From the NCBI RefSeq assembly GCF_017873675.1, contig NZ_JAGGKK010000010.1, positions 1 through 64,000 of the forward strand: 64,000 bases of DNA. Direction: 5' to 3'. Below, piece by piece: positions 56,953-64,000 of the stretch. Made by a program: the position numbers and the translations under genes. Source of the DNA: Virgibacillus litoralis. Lineage in GTDB: Bacteria > Bacillota > Bacilli > Bacillales > Amphibacillaceae. Positions within the stretch are counted from its first letter, which is position 1; each line of letters begins with the position of its first letter. The notes under the pieces are model-generated. The model worked only from the letters and a program-made list of their open reading frames with translations, had not been told where the DNA came from and ran no database searches.

Positions 56953-57808
56953 TCAAGCTGCAAGCCTTAGACGTCAACTGGAAATTTCCAAAAACCCAAG
57001 ACAGGCAAGAACTATAGCAGTAGTAAGCGGAAAGGGTGGCGTGGGAAAATCAAATGTCGCGTTAAACTTTTCATTAGAGCTACTGAATCAGGATAAGAAA
57101 GTTCTTCTTCTAGATTTGGATGTTGGAATGGGTAATATTGATATATTACTAGGTTTACATTCGGAGAAAACAATCGTTGATATGTTTACTGATCATTTAT
57201 CCGTTCATGATATTATAAAAACAGGACCACGTGATTTGGCATATGTTGCAGCAGGGTCGGGGCTAACAGATCTTTTTATGATGGATCAGGAGAAAAGAGA
57301 TTACTTTTACCAGCAATACGATGAATTAGTTAAAATGTATGATTATATCATATTTGATATGGGGGCAGGAGCAACAAATGATAGTTTATCATTAATTATT
57401 GCATCTGATGAATGTATTGTCGTCACCACGCCCGAACCGACATCCATTACTGATGCGTATGGCATGATAAAGCACATTTTAAATAAGCAGAGGAATATGC
57501 CGATATCCGTTATAATGAATCGCTCAGCATCTCTGAAAAGTGGGTACCAGGCATTAGATAGATTTCAACGAGTTGTCACTCAATTTTTAGATGTAGAAAT
57601 TCATAAGCTTGGCATACTCCCTGATGATAAAATCGTATCCACTGCAGTAATCCGCCAAATACCATACGTTTTATTAAATGAAAAGGCTGCTGTGTCAAAG
57701 GCTATTAGAGAAATTGCTAGCAACTATACAACATATGGAACTGAATATCAGCAACAAAAATCTACTTCCTTTGTAAAAAGACTTAAGCAGTTTATGATGG
57801 AGAGGTAA
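56945..57808 (+). CDS. flhG: Flagellum number regulator FlhG (MinD-like)
   Basis: 287-residue MinD/ParA-type ATPase (YlxH). The deviant Walker A SGKGGVGKSNVALN (near residue 32) and DLDVGMGNIDILLGL are present; the N-terminal helix MHDQAASLRRQLE is the FlhF-activating region, and a basic amphipathic C-terminal end (VKRLKQFMMER) can bind membrane. Start at 56945 after GGGTGAATA. Confidence 0.94.
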   Translation: MHDQAASLRRQLEISKNPRQARTIAVVSGKGGVGKSNVALNFSLELLNQDKKVLLLDLDVGMGNIDILLGLHSEKTIVDMFTDHLSVHDIIKTGPRDLAYVAAGSGLTDLFMMDQEKRDYFYQQYDELVKMYDYIIFDMGAGATNDSLSLIIASDECIVVTTPEPTSITDAYGMIKHILNKQRNMPISVIMNRSASLKSGYQALDRFQRVVTQFLDVEIHKLGILPDDKIVSTAVIRQIPYVLLNEKAAVSKAIREIASNYTTYGTEYQQQKSTSFVKRLKQFMMER

Positions 57809-57813
57809 TTCAC

Positions 57814-58872
57814 ATGACGCCTATACGCATTGTAGTGATTGATGATTCAGCATTTATGCGTAAAATAATCACAGATATGCTATCCAGCGATTATCGAATC
57901 GAGGTAGTAGCTGCGGCAAGAAATGGCAGGGATGGACTTCAAAAAATTCAGGAACATAAGCCAGATGTTGTTACGCTCGATGTTGAAATGCCGGTAATGG
58001 ATGGAATTACAGCATTACAACATATTATGAAACTGATACCTACTCCAGTAATTATGCTATCAAGTGCGACAAAAGAAGGTACATCCAAGACAGTCCAAGC
58101 AATATCTGAAGGGGCAGTAGAATTTATAACAAAGCCTACAGGAGTAAATTCTATAGACATAGCTCAAATCAAGGAAATGATAATAACAAAGGTTATTGTT
58201 GCTTCACAAGCGAAATTAGTTAAAAAAAGCCCCTTAAAGGAAAATGGCAGTGTAACAGATACTGCCGTTCTACGAAGATACTCCAAATCAATTGTGACTA
58301 TAGGAGCATCTACAGGTGGACCGAAAGCATTGCAACGGGTTTTAACCGATTTGCCAAGTAACATTCCGGCATCCCTTTTGATTGTACAGCATATGCCTCC
58401 AGGGTTTACCAAGTCACTTGCTGAGCGATTAGATAAAATAGCTGATATTCATATTAAAGAAGCATCCCATGGAGAATTTATAAATGAAGGCACAGCATAC
58501 ATTGCACCAGGAAATTATCATATGAAATTGAAAACTGTTGGAACTGCGCATGCTGTTGAGTTGACTCAGGAAAATCCCAGAAATGGACATAGACCTGCAG
58601 TTGATGTTCTTTTTGAATCATTGGCAAAAGTTGAAAAGGTCAACAAAATTTCTGCTGTATTAACTGGAATGGGCAATGATGGATCACACGGAATAAATGA
58701 TTTGAAAGAATCTGATCCGGAATCAATTATTATTGCCGAAGCGGAAGAATCATCTGTTGTATATGGAATGCCTAAAGCAGCTGTGAGAACAAACCACGTC
58801 AATCATATTGTTCATTTACATCAAGTGGGGGATACCATTACGAAGTTAGTAAATAGATCAAGGGGGACGTAA
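57814..58872 (+). CDS. cheB: Chemoreceptor methylesterase CheB
   Basis: 352-residue receiver-plus-esterase protein that removes methyl groups from receptors. Phosphorylation at Asp56 (VTLDVEMPVMDG); the esterase triad lies in IGASTGGPKAL (Ser), QHMPPGFT (His) and GMGNDGSHG (Asp). GGAGAGGTAA lies upstream. Confidence 0.96.
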   Translation: MTPIRIVVIDDSAFMRKIITDMLSSDYRIEVVAAARNGRDGLQKIQEHKPDVVTLDVEMPVMDGITALQHIMKLIPTPVIMLSSATKEGTSKTVQAISEGAVEFITKPTGVNSIDIAQIKEMIITKVIVASQAKLVKKSPLKENGSVTDTAVLRRYSKSIVTIGASTGGPKALQRVLTDLPSNIPASLLIVQHMPPGFTKSLAERLDKIADIHIKEASHGEFINEGTAYIAPGNYHMKLKTVGTAHAVELTQENPRNGHRPAVDVLFESLAKVEKVNKISAVLTGMGNDGSHGINDLKESDPESIIIAEAEESSVVYGMPKAAVRTNHVNHIVHLHQVGDTITKLVNRSRGT

Positions 58873-58873
58873 A

Positions 58874-60901
58874 ATGGATACAACACAATATTTAGATGTG
58901 TTTATTGATGAAAGCACGGAACACTTGGAAGAGTTATATAAACAGTTACTTGAATTGGAGAAAAATCCGGAAGACAAAACAATCATAGACGAAATATTTC
59001 GGGCTGCGCATACATTGAAAGGTATGTCTGCAACAATGGGTTATACTAATGTAGCTAACTTAACACATAAGTTGGAAAACATTTTTGATGGTATCAGATA
59101 CGATAAAATAGCTGTCCAATCTGACATGATTGATATTCTCTTTGACGCCGTAGATCAGTTAAACGCTATCGTTGAAGATATCGGAAACGGTGGAGACGGA
59201 AAACGAGATGTAAGCCATATTGTTACATATCTGGATAAAATTGAAAAAGGTGAAAAGGAAAAAGTTAATGTAAAAGAAAGCAAAAAGAACGAATCAGGTC
59301 AAGCCTTTAATACACTGGAAACTGTTAAATCATTAGACCAGTTTGAGATTTCTATTTTAAAAGAATCGTCAGAACGTGGGTTTTCCAATTATGAAATATC
59401 AGTGCACTTAAGCGAAGATTGTTTACTAAAAGGCGCTCGTGTTTTTATGGTATTCGAGGTATTTGAAAAGCTTGGAGAGGTTATTAAATCCGAACCATCT
59501 GTTAATGAGCTGGAAGAAGAGAACTTTGAAAACACTTTTACAGTGCTTCTAGTATCTCAATTAAAAGAAGAAGAAATAAAATCGAAAATTATGAAAGTGT
59601 CAGAAGTAGATAAGGTAATCATAAATTATTTTTCAGTAGATACATATACACAGGAGCAGAAGGATAAAGAGTCTGCGATGGAAGTCCAAGAGGAAACGGA
59701 GATACCAGAAAAAAATAAAACTGAAGATAAAAGTACTGGTAAGAGCACTCTCAGTAAAACAATTCGAGTAAATATTGATCGCCTGGATGTTTTAATGAAC
59801 TTATTTGAGGAATTGGTTATTGACCGCGGACGTTTAGAACAAATTTCAATGGAGCTTGATAACGACGATTTGCAGGAAACTGTCGAGCGTATGACACGAG
59901 TGTCCGGAGACCTGCAAAATATCATTCTAACAATGCGAATGGTACCAATTGATCAGGTATTTAATCGATTTCCGCGTATGATAAGGCAGATTGCACGTGA
60001 TTTAAATAAAATTGTGGAAATTGACATCATTGGTGCTGAAACAGAATTAGACCGAACAGTTATTGATGAGATTGGTGACCCATTAGTCCATCTGATAAGA
60101 AATGCAATGGATCACGGGATTGAATTACCTCAGGAACGAAAAGCAAAAGGAAAGCCCGAGAAAGGGACAATTACCTTAGAGGCATACCATAGCGGAAATC
60201 ATGTTTTCATAGAAATATCAGATGATGGTGGCGGGATAAATAAACGAAAAGTACTTGAAAAGGCGATTACTAACGAAGTAATAAGCAGTGCTTATGCTGA
60301 AACACTATCAGATCAACAAATTTATGAACTAATTATGGAAAGTGGATTCTCAACCGCAGACACTATTTCCGATTTATCAGGACGTGGGGTAGGGTTGGAT
60401 GTTGTAAAGAATACAATAGAGTCATTAGGCGGAAGTATAACAATAGACGCAACAATCGATGAAGGCTCAAAATTCTCGATTCAATTACCGTTAACTTTAT
60501 CAATAATGTCTGTGTTATTAGTAGAGTTACAAAATGAAAAGTATGCAGTTCCATTATCATCGATAATTGAGACTTCCATCATTCATAAAGACCGGATTAT
60601 GAATGCTCATAATAAAAGCGTAATAGATTTTCGAGGCAAAGTCGTTCCGCTAGCTTATTTGAACAAGATTTTTACTGTTCCACAAACAAATAGAGAAGAT
60701 CAAGAATATTTATCGGTTGTCATTGTTCGTAAAGGGGATAAAATGGCTGGACTTGTTGTCGACTCGCTGATTGGTCAGCAGGAAGTCGTATTAAAATCAT
60801 TGGGAGATTATTTATCCAACACTTTTGCTATATCTGGAGCAACTATTCTGGGAGACGGAGAAGTCGCCTTAATCATTGACAGTAATGCTCTAATTAAATA
60901 A
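58874..60901 (+). CDS. cheA: Chemotaxis histidine kinase CheA
   Basis: 675-residue kinase. P1 phosphotransfer His46 (RAAHTLKG); P2 CheY/CheB-binding domain near residues 155-260; a dimerisation domain; ATP-binding N box HLIRNAMDHGIE, DDGGGI and GRGVGLDVV; C-terminal CheW-like P5 (from about 540). One nt after cheB (GGGGGACGT upstream). Confidence 0.97.
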   Translation: MDTTQYLDVFIDESTEHLEELYKQLLELEKNPEDKTIIDEIFRAAHTLKGMSATMGYTNVANLTHKLENIFDGIRYDKIAVQSDMIDILFDAVDQLNAIVEDIGNGGDGKRDVSHIVTYLDKIEKGEKEKVNVKESKKNESGQAFNTLETVKSLDQFEISILKESSERGFSNYEISVHLSEDCLLKGARVFMVFEVFEKLGEVIKSEPSVNELEEENFENTFTVLLVSQLKEEEIKSKIMKVSEVDKVIINYFSVDTYTQEQKDKESAMEVQEETEIPEKNKTEDKSTGKSTLSKTIRVNIDRLDVLMNLFEELVIDRGRLEQISMELDNDDLQETVERMTRVSGDLQNIILTMRMVPIDQVFNRFPRMIRQIARDLNKIVEIDIIGAETELDRTVIDEIGDPLVHLIRNAMDHGIELPQERKAKGKPEKGTITLEAYHSGNHVFIEISDDGGGINKRKVLEKAITNEVISSAYAETLSDQQIYELIMESGFSTADTISDLSGRGVGLDVVKNTIESLGGSITIDATIDEGSKFSIQLPLTLSIMSVLLVELQNEKYAVPLSSIIETSIIHKDRIMNAHNKSVIDFRGKVVPLAYLNKIFTVPQTNREDQEYLSVVIVRKGDKMAGLVVDSLIGQQEVVLKSLGDYLSNTFAISGATILGDGEVALIIDSNALIK

Positions 60902-60924
60902 AAACTGAAATTGGAGGAATTAAA

Positions 60925-61395
60925 ATGAACAATGAGACAATTGTTGATCGTAAGGTAATTATATTTCAATTAAATGATGAAGAATATGCAGTATCAGTAC
61001 AGCAAGTGGGTTCAATTGAGAGAATTCAACCGATAACTAGAGTACCACAAACAGCTGACTTCGTTAAAGGAGTTATTAATTTACGTGGGGTCGTTACACC
61101 GATAATCGATCTTAGAGTACGCTTTGGGTTAAAGGAAACTGAGTTCACAGAATCCAGTCGGATTATTATTGTTTACCTTGATGAAATGGAGGTAGGTCTG
61201 ATTGTTGATGCTGCGAACGATGTAATTGATATTCCAGAAGATACGATTGAACCAGCGCCAGAAGTAATAGGGTCAGTAGATGTTGATTATATTGACGGTG
61301 TTGCAAAACTTGATAATCGTTTACTAATACTACTCAATTTACAAAAGGTTTTAACCAAAGAAGAAATAAACGAGTTAAAATCAGTGGAAGGTTAA
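60925..61395 (+). CDS. cheW: Chemotaxis coupling protein CheW
   Basis: 156-residue two-barrel adaptor linking receptors and CheA. VIFQLNDEEYAVSVQQVGSI, FVKGVINLRGVVTPIIDLR and the closing LDNRLLILLNLQKVL are typical. TTGGAGGAATT precedes the ATG. Confidence 0.96.
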   Translation: MNNETIVDRKVIIFQLNDEEYAVSVQQVGSIERIQPITRVPQTADFVKGVINLRGVVTPIIDLRVRFGLKETEFTESSRIIIVYLDEMEVGLIVDAANDVIDIPEDTIEPAPEVIGSVDVDYIDGVAKLDNRLLILLNLQKVLTKEEINELKSVEG

Positions 61396-61399
61396 CCGA

Positions 61400-62038
61400 A
61401 TGGAAGATATAAGTCGTCTTTCAACAGTACAAATGGATGTGCTGCGGGAAATAGGAAATATTGGTGCTGGAAATGCAGCGACATCAATGTCCAAATTGAT
61501 TAATAAAAAAATTGATATGCAGGTTCCTTCTGTGAATGTAGTGGCATTTGACGAAGTGATGGAGATGATAGGCGGTCCAGAAACGCCCATCGTTGGAATT
61601 ATGATACACATTTCGGGTGAGGCTTCAGGAAAAGTCTACTTTATTCTAAGTATTGAAGAAGCTGAATCCTTGGTAAGAAGTATTACCAAGGAAGATGACT
61701 TTAAATTATTAAGTGATGAAGAACCAAATGAATTGGTACTTTCTGCATTAAAAGAAACAGGCAATATACTAACTGGCTCCTACATAACTGCCCTATCTGA
61801 TTTTACAAGCCTTCAGATGCAACCATCCGTTCCATATTTAAGTATTGATATGGCTGGAGCTGTATTGACAGTTGGCTTAATTGAAGTATCACAAGTTACT
61901 GATTATGCCATAATTATTGATACCAAAATCAATGATAGTGAATCTGCTGATGGAATACATGGTAATTTCTTTTTTCTGCCAGATCCAGAAGCGTTTCCAA
62001 AAATATTTAATGTATTGGGAATTGAAAATAATGGATGA
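61400..62038 (+). CDS. cheC: CheY-P phosphatase CheC
   Basis: 212-residue phosphatase with two catalytic E..N pairs, in LREIGNIGAGNAATSMS (near residue 17) and ALKETGNILTGSYITALS (near 117). It also binds CheD. It starts 5 nt after cheW and overlaps cheD by 8 nt. Confidence 0.95.
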   Translation: MEDISRLSTVQMDVLREIGNIGAGNAATSMSKLINKKIDMQVPSVNVVAFDEVMEMIGGPETPIVGIMIHISGEASGKVYFILSIEEAESLVRSITKEDDFKLLSDEEPNELVLSALKETGNILTGSYITALSDFTSLQMQPSVPYLSIDMAGAVLTVGLIEVSQVTDYAIIIDTKINDSESADGIHGNFFFLPDPEAFPKIFNVLGIENNG

Positions 62039-62528
62039 TACACAAACAGTGGTAAAGGTTAGAATTGCTGATTTGAACATTGTAAAAGCACCACATCTAA
62101 TACGCACATCAGGCCTTGGGTCATGTGTAGGTGTAGTTTTATATGACTTGTCCCGTAAAATTGCAGGATTAGCACACGTAATGCTGCCAGACTCTAACCT
62201 TGCCAAACAGTCAAATATGAATGAATTTAAATATGCAAATACTGCAATAGACTATTTAATTAAAGAATTATGCACAAATGGCGCAAGAAAATATGCCTTA
62301 CAAGCTAAGTTAGCCGGTGGTGCACAAATGTTTCACTTTGAATCACCTAATGATTTAATGCGGATTGGTCCAAGAAATGTACAGGCTATCCAAGAGAAGC
62401 TAAGACAATACGAAATACCAGTGGCAGCTATGGATGTTGGTGGTAACAGTGGCAGAACAATCGATTTTGACCCTGCCACAGGCAACTTGAAAATACGTAC
62501 AGTTAATAAGGTTGAATTGGTCATATAG
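62031..62528 (+). CDS. cheD: Chemoreceptor glutamine deamidase CheD
   Basis: 165-residue deamidase that activates receptors and pairs with CheC. The catalytic Cys in RTSGLGSCVGVVLYD (near residue 33), the His in AGLAHVMLP and the Thr/Ser in the motif are present. The start at 62031 lies inside cheC; an earlier in-frame start (61917) is not supported. Confidence 0.94.
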   Translation: MDDTQTVVKVRIADLNIVKAPHLIRTSGLGSCVGVVLYDLSRKIAGLAHVMLPDSNLAKQSNMNEFKYANTAIDYLIKELCTNGARKYALQAKLAGGAQMFHFESPNDLMRIGPRNVQAIQEKLRQYEIPVAAMDVGGNSGRTIDFDPATGNLKIRTVNKVELVI

Positions 62529-62579
62529 AGTAAAAATAGAAGTCCTCATTTACTATAAATAAAAGGGAGGAGCAATCAA

Positions 62580-63359
62580 ATGACAACTAATAAATCTCCT
62601 CTAGAGCAAAGACTTTGGAAAAACTGGCTAGAAAACAAGGATAATGAAGCCGCAAACGAACTAATTGAAAATTATATGTATCTAGTAACCTTTCATGTCG
62701 AAAGAGTTTCGAGTCACCTGCCAAGTAATGTTAACAAAGAGGACTTGAAAAGTTTTGGATTGATGGGCTTATTTGATGCGTTGAATAAATTCGAACACAA
62801 TCGTAACCTTAAGTTTGATACATACGCATCATTTCGTATACGTGGTGCTATTATAGATGGGCTTAGAAAGGAAGATTGGCTGCCAAGGTCCATTAGGGAA
62901 AAGACTAAAAAAATAGAAAAAGTGTCCCAAGAGTTGGAGCAAAGTTATCACCGTACTCCAACTGCTGATGAGATTGCTGCTAAGCTAGAAATACCTGTAC
63001 ACGAAGTGGAAGAACTGGTACGAGACTCCCTTTTTGCAAACATATTGTCAATTGAAGAAAAACCTAAAGATAATTCAGTAGAACATAAAGAGGGTATTGG
63101 TTATACCATCCCCGATGAATCTTCCATTTCACCAGATGATCATATGCTTCAAACGGAAATAAAGCAGGAACTAATAGAAAGTATTAAACTGTTAAATGAA
63201 AACGAACAGATGGTTGTTAGTTTATTTTATCATCAGGAGCTCACTTTGACAGAGATAGGGCAAGTTCTGGAATTAACGACTTCACGTATATCGCAAATTC
63301 ACAGAAAAGCAATTTTCAAGCTAAAAAATACAATTAATAAAATGCAATCTAACCATTAA
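62580..63359 (+). CDS. sigD: Sigma factor D (flagellar, FliA-type)
   Basis: 259-residue sigma-28-class factor for late flagellar, autolysin and chemotaxis genes. Region 2 (KSFGLMGLFDALNKFEHNRN, then FDTYASFRIRGAIIDGLR), region 3 (near 120-160) and region 4 (LTLTEIGQVLELTTSRISQIH near 220-240). Strong ribosome site GGGAGGAG. Last recognisable gene of the fla/che cluster here. B. subtilis has swrB next; none is seen. Confidence 0.97.
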   Translation: MTTNKSPLEQRLWKNWLENKDNEAANELIENYMYLVTFHVERVSSHLPSNVNKEDLKSFGLMGLFDALNKFEHNRNLKFDTYASFRIRGAIIDGLRKEDWLPRSIREKTKKIEKVSQELEQSYHRTPTADEIAAKLEIPVHEVEELVRDSLFANILSIEEKPKDNSVEHKEGIGYTIPDESSISPDDHMLQTEIKQELIESIKLLNENEQMVVSLFYHQELTLTEIGQVLELTTSRISQIHRKAIFKLKNTINKMQSNH

Positions 63360-63605
63360 ATAAGAGAGTGTCTCAGAATTATCAAACCTTGTAGGTCCAG
63401 TGTTTAAAAATGTGAAAAATGTTTGTGGTTGTATTAGGAAACGCTCAAGAAGTTTAGAACTGCCCCCCCTCTCTCTCCAGCAGTGGGAATAAACGGGACA
63501 TTCACGGAAAACAAGTATATCGTACGATCCAACACGGGTGGAGCATTTTTACTGAATTATCATTATGCAGTTGACTTAAGAGAGAAAATAAAGAGGGGAA
63601 TCACC

Positions 63606-64000
63606 ATGGATCAAATACAAGATTTCTTTACTGTAACCACATCTAATGATCGCATGAACGCTTATATCGATTACACAGGGGGTAATGATGAAAGCGCATT
63701 AGAATTGGATAAAAAAGCTGTTATACAGTTTTTACAAGATAATAAAATAACATATGGTATCGATGAACATGCACTTGATACTTTACTGTCAGAAAATAAT
63801 TCAGCTATTTTCCCTTTAACGATAGCGACAGGCATCTTTCCTGAAGATGGTTTGGATGGAGAAATTCATTGTGAATTTGATTTTGATGACAATAACACCA
63901 GCGTAACCTCAAGCTTGAACTTTCGTGATGTAATGCGTATTCCATCTGTTAAGGAAGGAGAGCGGCTTGCTACTTTAACTTTGCCCACTGCAGGAGTAAA
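63606..64000 (+). CDS. DUF342/FapA-family protein, 5' part
   Basis: Open frame from ATG at 63606 (AGAGGGG upstream) to the window end, at least 131 codons. The segment RIPSVKEGERLATLTLPTAG and AYIDYTGGNDESALELDKKA look like the N-terminal domain of FapA/DUF342 proteins, often encoded near flagellar genes and linked to flagellum or polar functions. The 3' part, including the beta-helix expected in this family, lies outside the window. It takes the place of swrB. Confidence 0.6.
   Translation, partial: MDQIQDFFTVTTSNDRMNAYIDYTGGNDESALELDKKAVIQFLQDNKITYGIDEHALDTLLSENNSAIFPLTIATGIFPEDGLDGEIHCEFDFDDNNTSVTSSLNFRDVMRIPSVKEGERLATLTLPTAGV

Noticed and set aside
63362-63381. GAGAGTGTCTCAGAATTATC, resembling insertion-sequence ends of the GAGGCTGTCTCA type
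   Set aside because: Only a partial match from memory, with no partner end and no transposase in the window.

Overview
The window is a stretch of Gram-positive, low-GC chromosome. Gene content and order follow the Bacillus subtilis segment from sdaAB-recG-fapR through the smc/ffh/trmD region, sucCD-dprA-topA, xerC-hslVU-codY and the fla/che operon to sigD. Sequence features and the many dispersed intergenic repeats suggest a Bacillaceae outside B. subtilis itself, of the Oceanobacillus/Virgibacillus/Lentibacillus type. That placement is inference from protein resemblance; no search was run.

Layout. 0.2-1.5 kb: a purine-type NCS2 permease on the minus strand. 1.8-5.4 kb: serine dehydratase (sdaAB, sdaAA) and recG. 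5.4-9.8 kb: the FapR-controlled lipid operon fapR-plsX-fabD-fabG, then acpP. 9.9-17.6 kb: rnc, smc, ftsY, ylxM, ffh, interrupted by one minus-strand DUF1128 gene. 17.8-23.0 kb: rpsP-khpA-ylqD-rimM-trmD-rplS, signal peptidase I, rbgA, rnhB. 23.6-25.6 kb: a FliK-like/FlhB-tail gene pair (ylqG, ylqH). 25.9-31.2 kb: sucCD, dprA, topA. 31.6-36.0 kb: a small unknown gene, xerC, hslV, hslU, codY. 36.6-63.4 kb: a fla/che operon of more than 30 genes with basal body, export apparatus, hook, switch, chemotaxis genes and sigD last. The window ends inside a DUF342/FapA-type gene.

No tRNA, rRNA, CRISPR array, prophage or intact insertion sequence was seen. The core genes look intact. Most of the unusual content is non-coding. 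Six copies of one modular hairpin repeat family lie in intergenic gaps (about 5.5, 9.2, 10.7, 17.7, 31.4 and 36.2 kb). A recurring stem-loop in them keeps fixed flanks (TCGACTAA ... CAACGTCGA) while both sides of the inner stem change together. All four plus-oriented copies begin within about 12 nt of a terminator-like hairpin and T-run. One copy lies between the apparent FapR-controlled promoter and the fapR start codon; another sits between fabG and acpP, bracketed by two copies of a second, cruciform-forming repeat. A third element of about 450 bp with inverted ends lies at 23.07-23.51 kb, and a smaller one may lie between fliE and fliF.

Working together: the flagellar genes appear to form one long transcription unit with many ATGA-type overlaps, carrying machine, switch (FliM/FliY), chemotaxis signalling (CheA/W/B/C/D/Y), pole and number control (FlhF/FlhG) and sigma-D for late genes. 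CodY lies immediately upstream. The lipid block couples FapR sensing of malonyl-thioesters to phospholipid and fatty-acid enzymes.
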